Of a DNA stretch of 64,000 nt, positions 16,714 to 25,501 are shown in pieces. This DNA is from Streptomyces bicolor. Lineage in GTDB: Bacteria; Actinomycetota; Actinomycetes; Streptomycetales; Streptomycetaceae. Position 1 is the first letter of the stretch; every line of letters starts with the position of its first letter. The stretch is taken from NCBI RefSeq assembly GCF_000719285.1, contig NZ_JOFS01000023.1:1-64000 (forward strand), read 5' to 3'. Below the pieces are notes generated by a model. It did not search any database. It was not told where the DNA came from and saw only the letters and a program-made list of their open reading frames with translations. A program made the position numbers and the translations under genes.

Positions 16714-17553
16714 TCACAGCTCTTTCGTCAGCCGGTGGATGAAGTCGCGCGACCGGTCCGGTTCGAGTGACACAGCTTCTACTTTACGGAAGCGCGTTCG
16801 ATAGGAGTTGAGCTGGGCCTCGGAATCGAGGAAGACCGAACCGTGAGGCGCGTCGCGCGCGACCGTGTCGAGCTTGGGTACGGGGCCACCCACGTATGTC
16901 ATCGTGCTTGAGGCTCGGGCGAAGCCGTCCAGGTCGAAGGGGATGACGCGCAAGGTGATGCGGTCCGCGTCGGAAAGCTCTAGGAGTTGGGTGAGTTGAA
17001 CCCGCGTGGCAGCGCGGTCGCCGACCCTGATTCGTAGTGCGGCCTCGTGGATCACGACCTTGTGGGGGAAGGTGACCTTGCGCTGACGTGCCATTCGGTG
17101 GCGGACCCGCAGTTCAAGTTCCTCGGCGGTGAGTTCTGGCAGCCTGGAGGAGAAGACCGCGCGGGCGTAGTCCTCCGTCTGGAGCAGGCCGGGCACATAC
17201 AGGATCGCTACGTCCTGCTGGAACACGGCGTGGTGGTCCAGCTCCGACAGGTCCAGGAACGGTGTGGGTAGTAGTCCGCGGTACTCCTCCCACCAGCCCT
17301 GTGTCCGATCGGTGGCAATCGCCACCAGGGCTTCGATGAACTCATCGTCTGTGCAGGCGTAGTGGGACGCGAGACGGCGCAGCCGCTCCTCGCTCACCCC
17401 GGTGAGGCCGGATTCGATGTGGCTGATCTGGACCGAACTCACGCCGAGCAGCGCTGCTGCCTCGCGGGCCTTGAGGCCTGCCGCGTCGCGAAGTCTGCGC
17501 AGTTCGACCGCTAGGCGCATCTGACGTGCCGTGGGTTCGCGCCTCAGGACCAT
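16714..17553 (-). CDS. XRE-family regulator with DUF5753 (WhiJ-like)
   Basis: This 279-residue protein has a helix-turn-helix at residues 12-65 (LRDAAGLKAREAAALLGVSS.. HIESG) and a C-terminal DUF5753 region with YVPGLLQTEDYARAVF, RQRKVTF and the Phe-rich segment around IPFDLDGFA. I chose ATG 17553 because GAGGAG lies 7 nt upstream; the open frame extends to 17724 without conserved sequence. In Streptomyces, such regulators with a DUF397 partner and a neighbouring HATPase gene form whiJ-type developmental modules. The HATPase gene here is divergent, 200 bp away. Confidence 0.92.
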   Translation of the reverse strand: MVLRREPTARQMRLAVELRRLRDAAGLKAREAAALLGVSSVQISHIESGLTGVSEERLRRLASHYACTDDEFIEALVAIATDRTQGWWEEYRGLLPTPFLDLSELDHHAVFQQDVAILYVPGLLQTEDYARAVFSSRLPELTAEELELRVRHRMARQRKVTFPHKVVIHEAALRIRVGDRAATRVQLTQLLELSDADRITLRVIPFDLDGFARASSTMTYVGGPVPKLDTVARDAPHGSVFLDSEAQLNSYRTRFRKVEAVSLEPDRSRDFIHRLTKEL

Positions 17554-17752
17554 CAACTGCTCCTCTTCCAACGCGCCTGCGGGCGCGACTCGTTCGGGGG
17601 TCAGATTACGCGATCGGCTTGCTCTGGATGAAATCTTAGGTCTACCGTCGGTGATGCGACGCGCACGCTGCGGAAGTGCACCGCTCCGTCCTGCCATGAC
17701 GGCCGCGGCAATGACACCGCGCAAATCCCCTCCAAATCAAGGGAGTTCACGC

Positions 17753-18163
17753 ATGCCCGGAACCGAACCCTGGGAGTACACGCTGTACATCCCGAACGAC
17801 GTCCGAGCCGTCACCGTCTCCCGCCGCACCCTCCGGCTGATCCTCACCATGCACGGCCTGATCCGCCTCGCGGACACCGCCGAGCTTCTCGCGACCGAGC
17901 TGGTCGCCAACGCCGTACGCCACACGAAAGGGCCGGCTGCCCTGCGGGTTCGTTGGTCCGCCGGGGTGTTGCGGATCGGGGCGTGGGACGCGGATCCCGA
18001 ACCGCCGGAGCCGCCGGGGGAGTTGGAGCGACTCGGGGAGGCCGAGGAAGGGCGAGGGCTGGCGCTCGTCAGGGCATGCGCCGACCTCTGGGGTTGGCAG
18101 CCCCTGACCAGAGACGGCAACCGGGGCAAGTACGTGTGGTGCGAGCTGACTTCGGCGGCGTGA
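17753..18163 (+). CDS. HATPase-domain regulatory protein (anti-sigma-like kinase)
   Basis: This 136-residue protein starts at ATG 17753 behind AAGGGAG. It contains the N-box ELVANAVRHT, a GAWDADPEPP G1-like motif and GRGLALVRACAD, which together define the small HATPase_c_2 family related to SpoIIAB/RsbW. Members bind ATP and either phosphorylate anti-sigma antagonists or act in regulatory modules. Beside an XRE/DUF397 pair it fits a whiJ-type cassette. No partner sigma factor is adjacent. Confidence 0.9.
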   Translation: MPGTEPWEYTLYIPNDVRAVTVSRRTLRLILTMHGLIRLADTAELLATELVANAVRHTKGPAALRVRWSAGVLRIGAWDADPEPPEPPGELERLGEAEEGRGLALVRACADLWGWQPLTRDGNRGKYVWCELTSAA

Positions 18164-18194
18164 ACGTTTACTCGCTTCTCGAAAGGTTGCGCAC

Positions 18195-19127
18195 ATGGTC
18201 ACATCAGCTCACGAGGGCATGCACCGGATCTTCCAGGAGCGGCCCGACATCCTGGCTCCCGTCTTCGGGGTGCTTGGCGTCCCGTTATCCGAGAAGGCGA
18301 CCGTGGACGCCGTCACCACGGACGTGACGGAGACCAAGCCGCTGGAACGTCGCGTGGACACCGTGCTGCGCATCGGCCCGTCCGACGGCGAACACTTCCT
18401 GCTGGCCGTCGAGGCGCAGTCCGGCAAGGTCGCGGGCAAGGAGTGGAGTTGGGCGTACTACATCGGCTACCTCCAGGCGAAGTACAAGCTGCCCGTGTTG
18501 CTTCTCGTCGTCTGTCAGGACAGAGCCACGGCCAAGTGGGCGACCGGTCCTTTCGACTGCGGCACGCGCGGCTGGACGGCTCTTCGGATGTATCCGCTGG
18601 TCGCCGGGCCGGACAACCTGCCGGTGATCACCGATGCCCGGACCGTGGCGAAGAGCCTCCCACTGGCCGCGCTCTCCGCCTTGGCGCACGCCCGCAGCCC
18701 CGAATGCGGCGCCATACTGGAGGCCATCGGCAGCACCCTTCAGGAACTCCTGGAAACCGGTCCTGACACCGCCAAGTACTTTTTCGACTTCCTCGAAGTC
18801 ACCCTGGGTAAGTCTCCAGCCGGAGAGAAATGGAAGGCAATCATGTCGACGTTCGTCAGCTACTTCCCCGGCCGCGGAACGGTCCGTGAGACGGCCTACC
18901 TGGAAGGCAAGGCCGAAGGCAAGGCCGAAGGCGAGGCCAAGGGGATCCTGTCCGTGCTGGAGGTGCGCGGCATCCCCGTACCGGACAGTGTGCGCGAGCG
19001 GATCACGACCTGCACCGATCTCGACCGCATGGACGCATGGCTGGAGCGTTCCCGCACGGTCGAGCGGGCAGAGGATCTGTTCGCCGAGGACCCGGAGGTT
19101 CCGGAGACCAGCTCTGAAGAGGCCTGA
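18195..19127 (+). CDS. Rpn/PD-(D/E)XK-like nuclease-family protein
   Basis: This 310-residue protein starts at ATG 18195. Residues 50-85 contain RRVDTVLRIG followed by FLLAVEAQSGK, i.e. an Asp and then an E-x-Q core on a beta-strand as in Rpn (recombination-promoting nuclease) and transposase-associated PD-(D/E)XK proteins. A helical middle part follows, then a charged EGKAEGKAEGEAKG linker near residue 240 and a C-terminal helical end (DRMDAWLERS), again typical of Rpn-like proteins. Catalysis is untested. It lies 31 bp after the HATPase gene and 3 bp before the next frame. Confidence 0.65.
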   Translation: MVTSAHEGMHRIFQERPDILAPVFGVLGVPLSEKATVDAVTTDVTETKPLERRVDTVLRIGPSDGEHFLLAVEAQSGKVAGKEWSWAYYIGYLQAKYKLPVLLLVVCQDRATAKWATGPFDCGTRGWTALRMYPLVAGPDNLPVITDARTVAKSLPLAALSALAHARSPECGAILEAIGSTLQELLETGPDTAKYFFDFLEVTLGKSPAGEKWKAIMSTFVSYFPGRGTVRETAYLEGKAEGKAEGEAKGILSVLEVRGIPVPDSVRERITTCTDLDRMDAWLERSRTVERAEDLFAEDPEVPETSSEEA

Positions 19128-19130
19128 GCC

Positions 19131-19574
19131 TTGGCTGATCAGCAAGGGGTGCAGCAGGATGGCTCGCCAGAGCTGTTCAACCTTCTCCGGCTCGCTACCG
19201 CCTGCCTCGCGCTGGGCATTTTCCCGGACGAGGTGGACGAGGAGGCTGGTGACTACTTGTCAGGGCTGCACGACCTCAGACGGCAGGGACTTCTCCGCCT
19301 TGAGGACCTGACTCAGGTGTACTGCAGAGATCCGGAGCATGTCGCGCGCTGGGCCGCCGGCTTTGCCGCGGGGTATCTCGCGGCGTGGTCCGCAGCGGTA
19401 CTGCGTGTCCTGGACAGGCGCGATGTCGTCATCGACAACCACGTTCTCCGGGCTCTCGACCTGTGGCCCGACGCGGATCTGCTCACCCGCTTCCTGGACC
19501 GGGCCGTCACCCCGGCGCGCAAGTCCGATCCGGTCGTCGGGAAGGCAGGCAGCGGGGCGCCGGGTGGATCGTAG
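19131..19574 (+). CDS. hypothetical protein
   Basis: This 147-residue frame starts at TTG 19131, 3 bp after the preceding gene, so it is probably co-transcribed. It is rich in Leu/Ala/Asp, mostly helical, with WAAGFAAGYLAAWSAAVLRVL in the middle and no signal peptide. No motif is recognised. Frame quality (G/C third positions, no rare stretches) supports a real gene. The C-terminal GKAGSGAPGGS tail looks non-conserved. Confidence 0.6.
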   Translation: MADQQGVQQDGSPELFNLLRLATACLALGIFPDEVDEEAGDYLSGLHDLRRQGLLRLEDLTQVYCRDPEHVARWAAGFAAGYLAAWSAAVLRVLDRRDVVIDNHVLRALDLWPDADLLTRFLDRAVTPARKSDPVVGKAGSGAPGGS

Positions 19575-19610
19575 AGTGCCCGGATGAGCATCATCGGGGT
19601 CGGTGTCGAC
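19572..19610 (+). pseudogene. relic of the 5' end of acpS, inverted relative to the intact gene
   Basis: ATGAGCATCATCGGGGTCGG at 19584-19603, then two mismatches and TCGAC, repeats the first nine codons of acpS (22828 leftwards) with 25 of 27 bases identical. The bases before the ATG (TAGAGTGCCCGG against TAGGGTGCTGGGC) are also related. The reading continues as MSIIGVGVD and then loses all similarity. It is on the opposite strand to acpS. Confidence 0.6.
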
Positions 19611-19626
19611 AACAGTGACCCCGCGT

Positions 19627-21069
19627 TCACTGACCCGCCCGCACATCCCGCCAAGCCCCCGGAATCCCCTCCGCCACATCGTGCGCCCCAACCGGCGCCC
19701 CATCCGCCGCGAACCTCGCCGACAGGCCGTGCAGATACGCCGCGACGCTCGCCGCGTCCACCGGCGAAAGGCCCGCCGCCAGCAGCGATCCCGCCAACCC
19801 TGACAGCACGTCCCCGCTGCCTGCCGTGGCCAGCCACCCGGTTCCCGTCGGATTCACCCGCACGGCGCCCGCGCCACCCGCCTCCGCCACCAGCGTCGTC
19901 GACCCCTTCAACAGCACGGTCGCCGCATAGCGCCCCGCCAACTCCCGTACGGCAGCCAGCCGAGCACCCTCGACCTCCTCCCGCGCCACCCCGAGCAGCG
20001 CCGCCGCCTCCCCGGCGTGCGGGGTCATCAGGGTCGGTGCCGTGCGGTCACGGACCGACTCGGCGTCCGCCAGCCGCAGGCCGTCCGCGTCGAGCAGTAC
20101 CGGTACGTCCGTCGCCAGCACCTCCGCCACCGTCGCCGCGTCGTCCCCGGCGCCCGGGCCGACCACCCAGGCCTGCACGCGGCCCGCCTTCTTCGGTCCC
20201 CGGTCCGACACCAGCGTCTCGGGGAACCGGGTGATCACCGCGTCCCCGGCCGGGCCGACGTACCGTACGGCCCCCGCCCCACCCCGCAGCGCCCCCGCGA
20301 CCGCGAGCACGGCGGCGCCCGGGTACCTCGACGAACCCGCCGCGATGCCCACGACCCCTCGCCGGTACTTGTCGGTCTCCGCCGCCGGCAGCGGCAACAG
20401 CCGTGCCACGTCCGCGTGTTGCAGAGCCTCCAGCTCGACCGCGTCGTTCGGCAGCGCCAGCCCGATGTCCACCAGCCGCACCACCCCGGCGTACTCCCGC
20501 GCCGGATCGATCAGCAGCCCCGGCTTGTGCGTGCCGAAGGTGACGGTCAGGTCGGCGCGCATCGCCGTGCCGCGTACCTCGCCCGTGTCCACGTCGACGC
20601 CGCTCGGCAGGTCCACGGCGACCACGGCGGCCCTGGAGCGAGCGGCCGCGTGCGCCAGCGGTGCCGCCTCGGGACGCAGCCCGCCCTTGCCGCCGATGCC
20701 GACGATTCCGTCGACCACCAGGTCCGCCCGCTCGATCAACTCCTCGGCCGTGTCGATGCCGACGGCCCGGCCGCCCGTGCGCCGAAGCGCCACCAGCCCT
20801 CCCGCGTGCGCCCGCTCGGGCGTCAGCAGCACCGCCGTGACTCCCGCCCCGCGCCTGGCCAGTCTGGCCCCGGCGTACAGGGCGTCGCCGCCGTTGTCGC
20901 CGCTGCCGACCAGCAGGACGACCCGGCTGCCGTACACCCGGCCCAGCAGATCCGCGCAGGCGGCGGCGAGTCCGGCCGCCGCCCGCTGCATCAGCGCGCC
21001 GTCCGGAAGCCGCGCCATCAGCTCCCGTTCGGCCGCCCTTACCGTCTCCACGCTGTACGCAGTCCGCAT
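19627..21069 (-). CDS. nnr: bifunctional NAD(P)H-hydrate epimerase / ADP-dependent dehydratase
   Basis: This 480-residue fusion repairs hydrated NADH and NADPH. Residues 1-215 form the YjeF-N epimerase (start MRTAYSVETVRAAERELM, then VVLLVGSGDNGGDALYAGARLA and the DGIVGIGGKG region). Residues 230-475 form the ribokinase-like dehydratase, with PHAGEAAALLG, VLLKGSTTLVA and AGSGDVLSGLAGSLLA (nucleotide and catalytic Asp region). ATG 21069 gives the family N-terminus; the frame stays open a little further upstream. In streptomycetes it commonly neighbours acpS and alr, as here with an inserted beta-helix gene. Confidence 0.95.
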   Translation of the reverse strand: MRTAYSVETVRAAERELMARLPDGALMQRAAAGLAAACADLLGRVYGSRVVLLVGSGDNGGDALYAGARLARRGAGVTAVLLTPERAHAGGLVALRRTGGRAVGIDTAEELIERADLVVDGIVGIGGKGGLRPEAAPLAHAAARSRAAVVAVDLPSGVDVDTGEVRGTAMRADLTVTFGTHKPGLLIDPAREYAGVVRLVDIGLALPNDAVELEALQHADVARLLPLPAAETDKYRRGVVGIAAGSSRYPGAAVLAVAGALRGGAGAVRYVGPAGDAVITRFPETLVSDRGPKKAGRVQAWVVGPGAGDDAATVAEVLATDVPVLLDADGLRLADAESVRDRTAPTLMTPHAGEAAALLGVAREEVEGARLAAVRELAGRYAATVLLKGSTTLVAEAGGAGAVRVNPTGTGWLATAGSGDVLSGLAGSLLAAGLSPVDAASVAAYLHGLSARFAADGAPVGAHDVAEGIPGAWRDVRAGQ

Positions 21070-21172
21070 GTGACCGAGTCTCCCGTACGGGGCGAACCTC
21101 GTCGCATCCATTGACGCTTTGCCGCCCCTTTGTCAAACTCACCGGCCCCCACAGGATGAATCGATTCAGTCG

Positions 21173-21272
21173 AATTGGGTTCGATGAGATCGCTTCGAGA
21201 CGAGATCGCTTCGACGGGATCGCCGTGACGGGATCGCCGCGACCACATCGCTTCGACGGGATCGGTTCGATG
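21173..21272. repeat. seven-unit 14-bp tandem repeat abutting a ribosome site
   Basis: Seven degenerate units of the type RGATCGCTTCGACG follow one another at 21173, 21187 (16 bp), 21203, 21217, 21231, 21245 and 21259. The last ends at the GAGAGGAAG ribosome site of the beta-helix gene. The period is otherwise constant. Its function is unknown: slippage-variable spacing or a multimeric binding site are possible. Confidence 0.8.
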
Positions 21273-21285
21273 AGAGGAAGCCCCC

Positions 21286-22431
21286 ATGGGACGCAAAGCC
21301 GCCCTCCTCACCGCCGCCTGCGCCACCGCTCTCCTCGCCGCCGCCGGCACCCTCACCGCCCCGACCCCCGCCGTCGCCGCCGCCTGCGGCGAAGGCTCCT
21401 ACCAGGCCGAAGCCGTGCTCAGCGGCGGCACCTGGACCGCGCGGCGCGGCAACAGCACCGTCTACGCGGGCGGTGACATGCGGGCCGCCGTTCAGGCCGC
21501 CGTGAACAGCCTCACCTCCGGGCGTACCGCCAAGGAGCGGGTGGTGGTGCGGGGTTCGGGAGCCATGTCCGCCGGGTCGCGCATCTCCCTGCCCAGCTAC
21601 ACCGTGCTCGACGTCTGCGGCACCATCAACGTCACCGGCAGCGGCTCCGGCGACCAGGCGCCCGTCTACTCCCGCGGCACCCGGGACGTGGAGGTCCAGC
21701 ACCTGAACCTCACCGGCAGCCCGCTGTACGGCGTCTTCATGCGGAACGTCCAGAACGTCGTTCTCGGGCAGATCGACATGCGGCTCTCGGCGGGGCTGGG
21801 CGTGCGGATCGACAACCGCGGGGACACCAGCCAGTGGACGCGGAACGTCCGGATCGACAACGTGTACGTCTCCGGGGCCTCCAGCCACGCCGTGGAGACG
21901 TACGGCGTCGACGGCATCACCATCGGGACGGTCACCGCGCGCAATGTCGGCGAGTCGGGGTTGTTGTTCAACCAGACCATCAACGCCACCGTCACCAAGG
22001 TCGACGCCGAAAACGCCGGCACGGGCACCGGATACGCCGCGTTCCGTATGGCCAACCGCAACGGGCGCGTGGGCAGTTCCTACCCGACCAACATCCGGGT
22101 GGGCGAGGTCATCGCGCGCGGCGGCGGGCGCGGGGTGTTCTGCGTGTCCGAGAGCGGTGGGGCCGTCATCGACCGGGTGACCATCAACAACACCGGCAAC
22201 AACTCGGTGCTGATCGAGAACTGCTACAACGTCAACCTCGCCGCCCGGAGCGGGACGATCAGTGGTGGCGGTGAGCTTCGGCTCGCGGCCCGGTCCGAGT
22301 TCCCGAACAACCGGGACATCACCGTGCAGAACCTGACCGTGACCAACTCGGCCATCAGGGAGAGTCCGTGCGGTGAGAACACCACGTTCCGGAACATCAC
22401 GCGGGTGAACACCAGCCAGTCCATCTGCTGA
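21286..22431 (+). CDS. secreted right-handed beta-helix protein (polysaccharide-lyase-like)
   Basis: This 381-residue protein has a Tat/Sec-like signal (MGRKAALLTAACATALLAAA, cleavage near AVAAACG). From about residue 110 it is built of short repeated coils such as VEVQHLNLTGSPLYGVFMRN, VRIDNVYVSGASSHAVETYG and ITIGTVTARNVGESGLLF, with stacked Asn/Ile/Val positions typical of parallel beta-helix pectate lyases and related enzymes. No specific lyase catalytic triad could be assigned, so the substrate is open. The 14-bp repeat array lies directly upstream. It is divergent from nnr. Confidence 0.85.
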   Translation: MGRKAALLTAACATALLAAAGTLTAPTPAVAAACGEGSYQAEAVLSGGTWTARRGNSTVYAGGDMRAAVQAAVNSLTSGRTAKERVVVRGSGAMSAGSRISLPSYTVLDVCGTINVTGSGSGDQAPVYSRGTRDVEVQHLNLTGSPLYGVFMRNVQNVVLGQIDMRLSAGLGVRIDNRGDTSQWTRNVRIDNVYVSGASSHAVETYGVDGITIGTVTARNVGESGLLFNQTINATVTKVDAENAGTGTGYAAFRMANRNGRVGSSYPTNIRVGEVIARGGGRGVFCVSESGGAVIDRVTINNTGNNSVLIENCYNVNLAARSGTISGGGELRLAARSEFPNNRDITVQNLTVTNSAIRESPCGENTTFRNITRVNTSQSIC

Positions 22432-22456
22432 CGCGGGCCCGCCCGGTGGCGGGGGC

Positions 22457-22828
22457 TCAGCCCTCCGCCACCACCACCGCCGACGCCACCCCGGCGTCAT
22501 GGCTCAGCGACACATGCCAGGACCGTACGCCCAGTTCGGCCGCCCGGGCCGCCACCGTCCCCGTGACCCGCAGGCGTGGCCGGCCGCTGTCCTCGACGAA
22601 GACCTCCGCGTCCGTCCAGAGCAGGCCCGCCGGTGCGCCCAGCGCCTTCGCGAGGGCCTCCTTGGCCGCGAAGCGGGCCGCGAGCGAGGCGACGCCCCGG
22701 CGTTCGCCGCTGGGCAGAAGCAACTCGCTGTCCAGGAACAGCCGTTCGGCCAGTCCGGGGGTGCGCTCCAGTGCCGCCCCGAACCTGTCGATCTCGGCCA
22801 CGTCGATTCCGACCCCGATGATGCTCAT
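22457..22828 (-). CDS. acpS: holo-[acyl-carrier-protein] synthase
   Basis: This 123-residue enzyme transfers the 4'-phosphopantetheine arm from CoA to acyl carrier proteins of fatty-acid and polyketide synthesis. [16 protein letters not shown] carries the Mg-binding Asp in GIDxx[14 protein letters not shown] supplies the second metal ligand Glu and the Lys; [17 protein letters not shown] closes the fold. It starts at ATG 22828, although the open frame continues far upstream as a shadow of neighbouring genes. Length is standard. It stops 25 bp from the beta-helix gene's stop, convergent with it. Confidence 0.95.
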   Translation of the reverse strand: MSIIGVGIDVAEIDRFGAALERTPGLAERLFLDSELLLPSGERRGVASLAARFAAKEALAKALGAPAGLLWTDAEVFVEDSGRPRLRVTGTVAARAAELGVRSWHVSLSHDAGVASAVVVAEG

Positions 22829-22927
22829 GCCCAGCACCCTATGGGGCCTCGAAAGACGGGTGCTCAAAAGAGTGACCCCGCCGCGCGGCACCCCTCGCAC
22901 CGCGGGCCCCCACGCTTCCCTGTGCGC

Positions 22928-24031
22928 ATGATGAGCGGACGTATCGCATGTCGGAGCATCGCCTTGGTGCTCGCTGCGGCCACCTTGCTGCCCGTCGGCA
23001 GCGCCAAGGCCGACCCGGCGCCCCCGGCTTCCGGACCGCATTTCGACCCGGCGGCCCCGGTTTCCGACCCGCAGGCCGACCTCGCACCCTCGGCTCCCGC
23101 AACGCAGGCCGACCCGGTTTCCGACTCGCAAGCCGACCTCGCGCCGGTTTCCGACCCGCAGGCCGACCTCGCCCCGGCTTCCGACCCGCAAGGCGACCTC
23201 GCACCTCCGACTCCCGCCCCGCAGGCCGATCCCACGCCCCCGGCCTCCGACCCGCAGGCCGAACTCGTGCCCGGCATCCCCCTGAACCCGTTCGCGCCCG
23301 GGCAGACCGACACGCCCGACCAGGCGCTGCCGCCCGAGGTGTACACACCCAGCCCCGAGGAGGACGCCGTCGAGCCGCAGGACGCGGCGGAGGGGGCGTT
23401 CGACCCCGTGGAGTACGTCCCTCGTGAGGAGGCCACCGAGGAGGTGGAGTGCAGTGAGCGGACGGGGCCGCACCAGCGGCGGGTCGAGCGGTGGCTGAAG
23501 CTGGAGGTGGACGGGGAGCAGTCGGTCGCCGACTGCCGGGCCATCCGCGCCTTCCAGACCAAGCACAGGATCGAGCCCGCCAGCGGGTTCGCCGGGCCTG
23601 TGACATGGGCCACCATGCAGCTCGTCTCCGCCCGTAAGAACCCGAACGCCGAGAAGAAGTGCCCGGTGCGGGCGTACCGGGTCGCCTGTGTCGATCTCGA
23701 CCGGCAGCTGACCTGGGTGCAGAAGGGCAAGGGGGTCGTGTTCGGGCCGGTGCCCATCCGCAGCGGACGGGAGGGGTACGGGACGCGGACCGGGTGGCAC
23801 GCGATCTACTGGCGGCACAAGAACCACGTGTCGTCGCTCTACAAGAGCCCCATGCCCTACTCCCAGTTCTTCAGCGGCGGCCAGGCCTTCCACGGCGTCT
23901 ACGGCAACCTCCACACCGCCGTGGGCTCCATGGGCTGCGTCAACATGACCCTGGACGACGCCCGGAGGCTGTGGGGGCTGTTGAAGAACCGCGACCGGGT
24001 GTACGTGTGGGGCCACCGGCTGGAGGAGTAG
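22928..24031 (+). CDS. L,D-transpeptidase with peptidoglycan-binding domain and Pro/Asp repeat linker
   Basis: This 367-residue secreted protein begins [20 protein letters not shown], a signal peptide. Residues 35-120 are a degenerate SDPQADLAP-type repeat (about seven units) likely spanning the wall. Residues 165-230 form a peptidoglycan-binding helical domain ([11 protein letters not shown]...[11 protein letters not shown]). Residues 240-365 form a YkuD catalytic domain with [19 protein letters not shown], containing the catalytic His and Cys. It should form 3-3 cross-links or attach proteins to the wall. ATG 22928 (or 22931) is chosen; the frame is open upstream. Confidence 0.92.
   Translation: MMSGRIACRSIALVLAAATLLPVGSAKADPAPPASGPHFDPAAPVSDPQADLAPSAPATQADPVSDSQADLAPVSDPQADLAPASDPQGDLAPPTPAPQADPTPPASDPQAELVPGIPLNPFAPGQTDTPDQALPPEVYTPSPEEDAVEPQDAAEGAFDPVEYVPREEATEEVECSERTGPHQRRVERWLKLEVDGEQSVADCRAIRAFQTKHRIEPASGFAGPVTWATMQLVSARKNPNAEKKCPVRAYRVACVDLDRQLTWVQKGKGVVFGPVPIRSGREGYGTRTGWHAIYWRHKNHVSSLYKSPMPYSQFFSGGQAFHGVYGNLHTAVGSMGCVNMTLDDARRLWGLLKNRDRVYVWGHRLEE
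23050..23270 (+). repeat. in-frame degenerate repeat encoding SDPQADLAP units
   Basis: Units of 30-36 bp of the form TTCCGACCCGCAGGCCGACC recur about seven times within the L,D-transpeptidase gene and encode Pro/Asp/Ala-rich peptides. Near-identical stretches (about 23060, 23120, 23150 and 23180) make this prone to copy-number change without frameshift. Confidence 0.75.
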
Positions 24032-24086
24032 GTCAGGGGTCCGGCGCGGCGGCGTTGTCGGACCCCTCTGAGACACTGGGGGCGCG

Positions 24087-25253
24087 ATGACAGAAACAAC
24101 AGCCCTGCGAACCGCCCCCCTGCGCGCCCGCGCCGAGATCGATCTGGCCGCCCTGCGGGCCAACGTGCGGACCCTGCGCGCCCTCGCGCCCGGCGCGGCC
24201 CTGATGGCCGTCGTGAAGTCGGACGCGTACGGCCACGGGGCGGTGCGGTGCGCCCGCGCGGCCGTCGAGGCGGGCGCCCAGTGGCTGGGTACGGCCACGC
24301 CCGAGGAGGCCCTGGTGCTGCGGGCCGCCGGGCTGGACGGCGTACGGATCATGTGCTGGCTGTGGACGCCGGGCGGGCCCTGGCGGGAGGCCATCGAGGC
24401 CGATCTCGACGTCTCCGTGAGCGGGATGTGGGCCCTTCGGGAGGTCACCGAGGCCGCCGGACGGGCCGGCGCCGCCGCGCGCGTGCAGCTCAAGGCCGAC
24501 ACCGGGCTCGGGCGGGGCGGCTGCCAGCCGGGTGACGACTGGGCCGAGCTGGTCCGCGAGGCCCTGCGGGCCGAGGCCGACGGGCTGATCCGGATCACCG
24601 GGCTGTGGTCCCACTTCGCGTGCGCCGACGAGCCCGGGCATCCCTCCATCGCCGCCCAGCTGGACCGCTTCCGGGAGATGGTGTCGTACGCCGAGGAGCG
24701 GGGCGTGCGCCCCGAGGTGCGGCACATCGCCAACTCGCCCGCCACCCTCACCCTCCCGGACAGCCACTTCGACCTGGTGCGCACCGGGATCGCGACCTAC
24801 GGCATCTCGCCCAGCCCCGAGCTCGGCAGCCCCGCCGACTTCGGGCTGCGGCCGGTGATGACGCTCTCGGCATCCCTGGCGCTGGTCAAGCATGTGCCGG
24901 GCGGCCACGGCGTCAGCTACGGGCACCGCTACACCACCCCCGGCGAGACCACCCTCGGCCTCGTCCCCCTCGGCTACGCCGACGGCGTCCCGCGGCACGC
25001 CTCCGGCGCCGGGCCCGTGCTGGTCGGCGGCAAGTGGCGGACGGTCGCCGGACGGATCGCCATGGACCAGTTCGTCGTCGACCTGGGCGGGGACGAGCCC
25101 GAGCCGGGCGCGGAGGCCGTCCTGTTCGGGCCCGGCGACCGCGGTGAGCCCACCGCCGAGGACTGGGCGCAGGCCGCGGGGACCATCGCGTACGAAATCG
25201 TCACCCGGATCGGAACGCGCGTTCCCCGCGTCTATAGGGATGCGTCCATGTGA
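24087..25253 (+). CDS. alr: alanine racemase
   Basis: This 388-residue PLP enzyme makes D-alanine for peptidoglycan. The PLP-lysine motif is [12 protein letters not shown] near residue 43. The N-terminal barrel includes [11 protein letters not shown] and [10 protein letters not shown], and the C-terminal beta domain carries the opposite-subunit Tyr in [20 protein letters not shown] and [12 protein letters not shown]. Start ATG 24087 gives a conserved [13 protein letters not shown] region near the N-terminus. It heads the alr-hydrolase-tsaE run with a 248-bp gap before the hydrolase. The stop lies inside a repeated motif (see findings). Confidence 0.96.
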   Translation: MTETTALRTAPLRARAEIDLAALRANVRTLRALAPGAALMAVVKSDAYGHGAVRCARAAVEAGAQWLGTATPEEALVLRAAGLDGVRIMCWLWTPGGPWREAIEADLDVSVSGMWALREVTEAAGRAGAAARVQLKADTGLGRGGCQPGDDWAELVREALRAEADGLIRITGLWSHFACADEPGHPSIAAQLDRFREMVSYAEERGVRPEVRHIANSPATLTLPDSHFDLVRTGIATYGISPSPELGSPADFGLRPVMTLSASLALVKHVPGGHGVSYGHRYTTPGETTLGLVPLGYADGVPRHASGAGPVLVGGKWRTVAGRIAMDQFVVDLGGDEPEPGAEAVLFGPGDRGEPTAEDWAQAAGTIAYEIVTRIGTRVPRVYRDASM

Positions 25254-25501
25254 TGCGTTCGCTGTGATGCGGTCAGGTGACGCGGCCCCGTGGTGCTGCC
25301 ACGCGGTATGTCTACGTGATTGTGGTCCTAGGAATGCGTGCGCGGGCATGCGTCCATAGGAGTGCGTCTATGTGAATGAGGAACGAGACGGGTAACCCGT
25401 AGGGCACACCGAACCGAACACCGGCACCATCGATCACCTACGCCACACAGCATCATCCACGTCACACAGGCACCACCCGACCCAGCGAAGAGGAGCGGTA
25501 C

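Noticed and set aside
21173-21272. CRISPR-like array
   Set aside because: Units of 14 bp are directly adjacent without spacers, and no cas genes are present.
22457-24784. 775-codon minus-strand frame ending in acpS
   Set aside because: Only the last 123 codons are AcpS, with its own ATG; the rest is antisense to the L,D-transpeptidase and alr genes.
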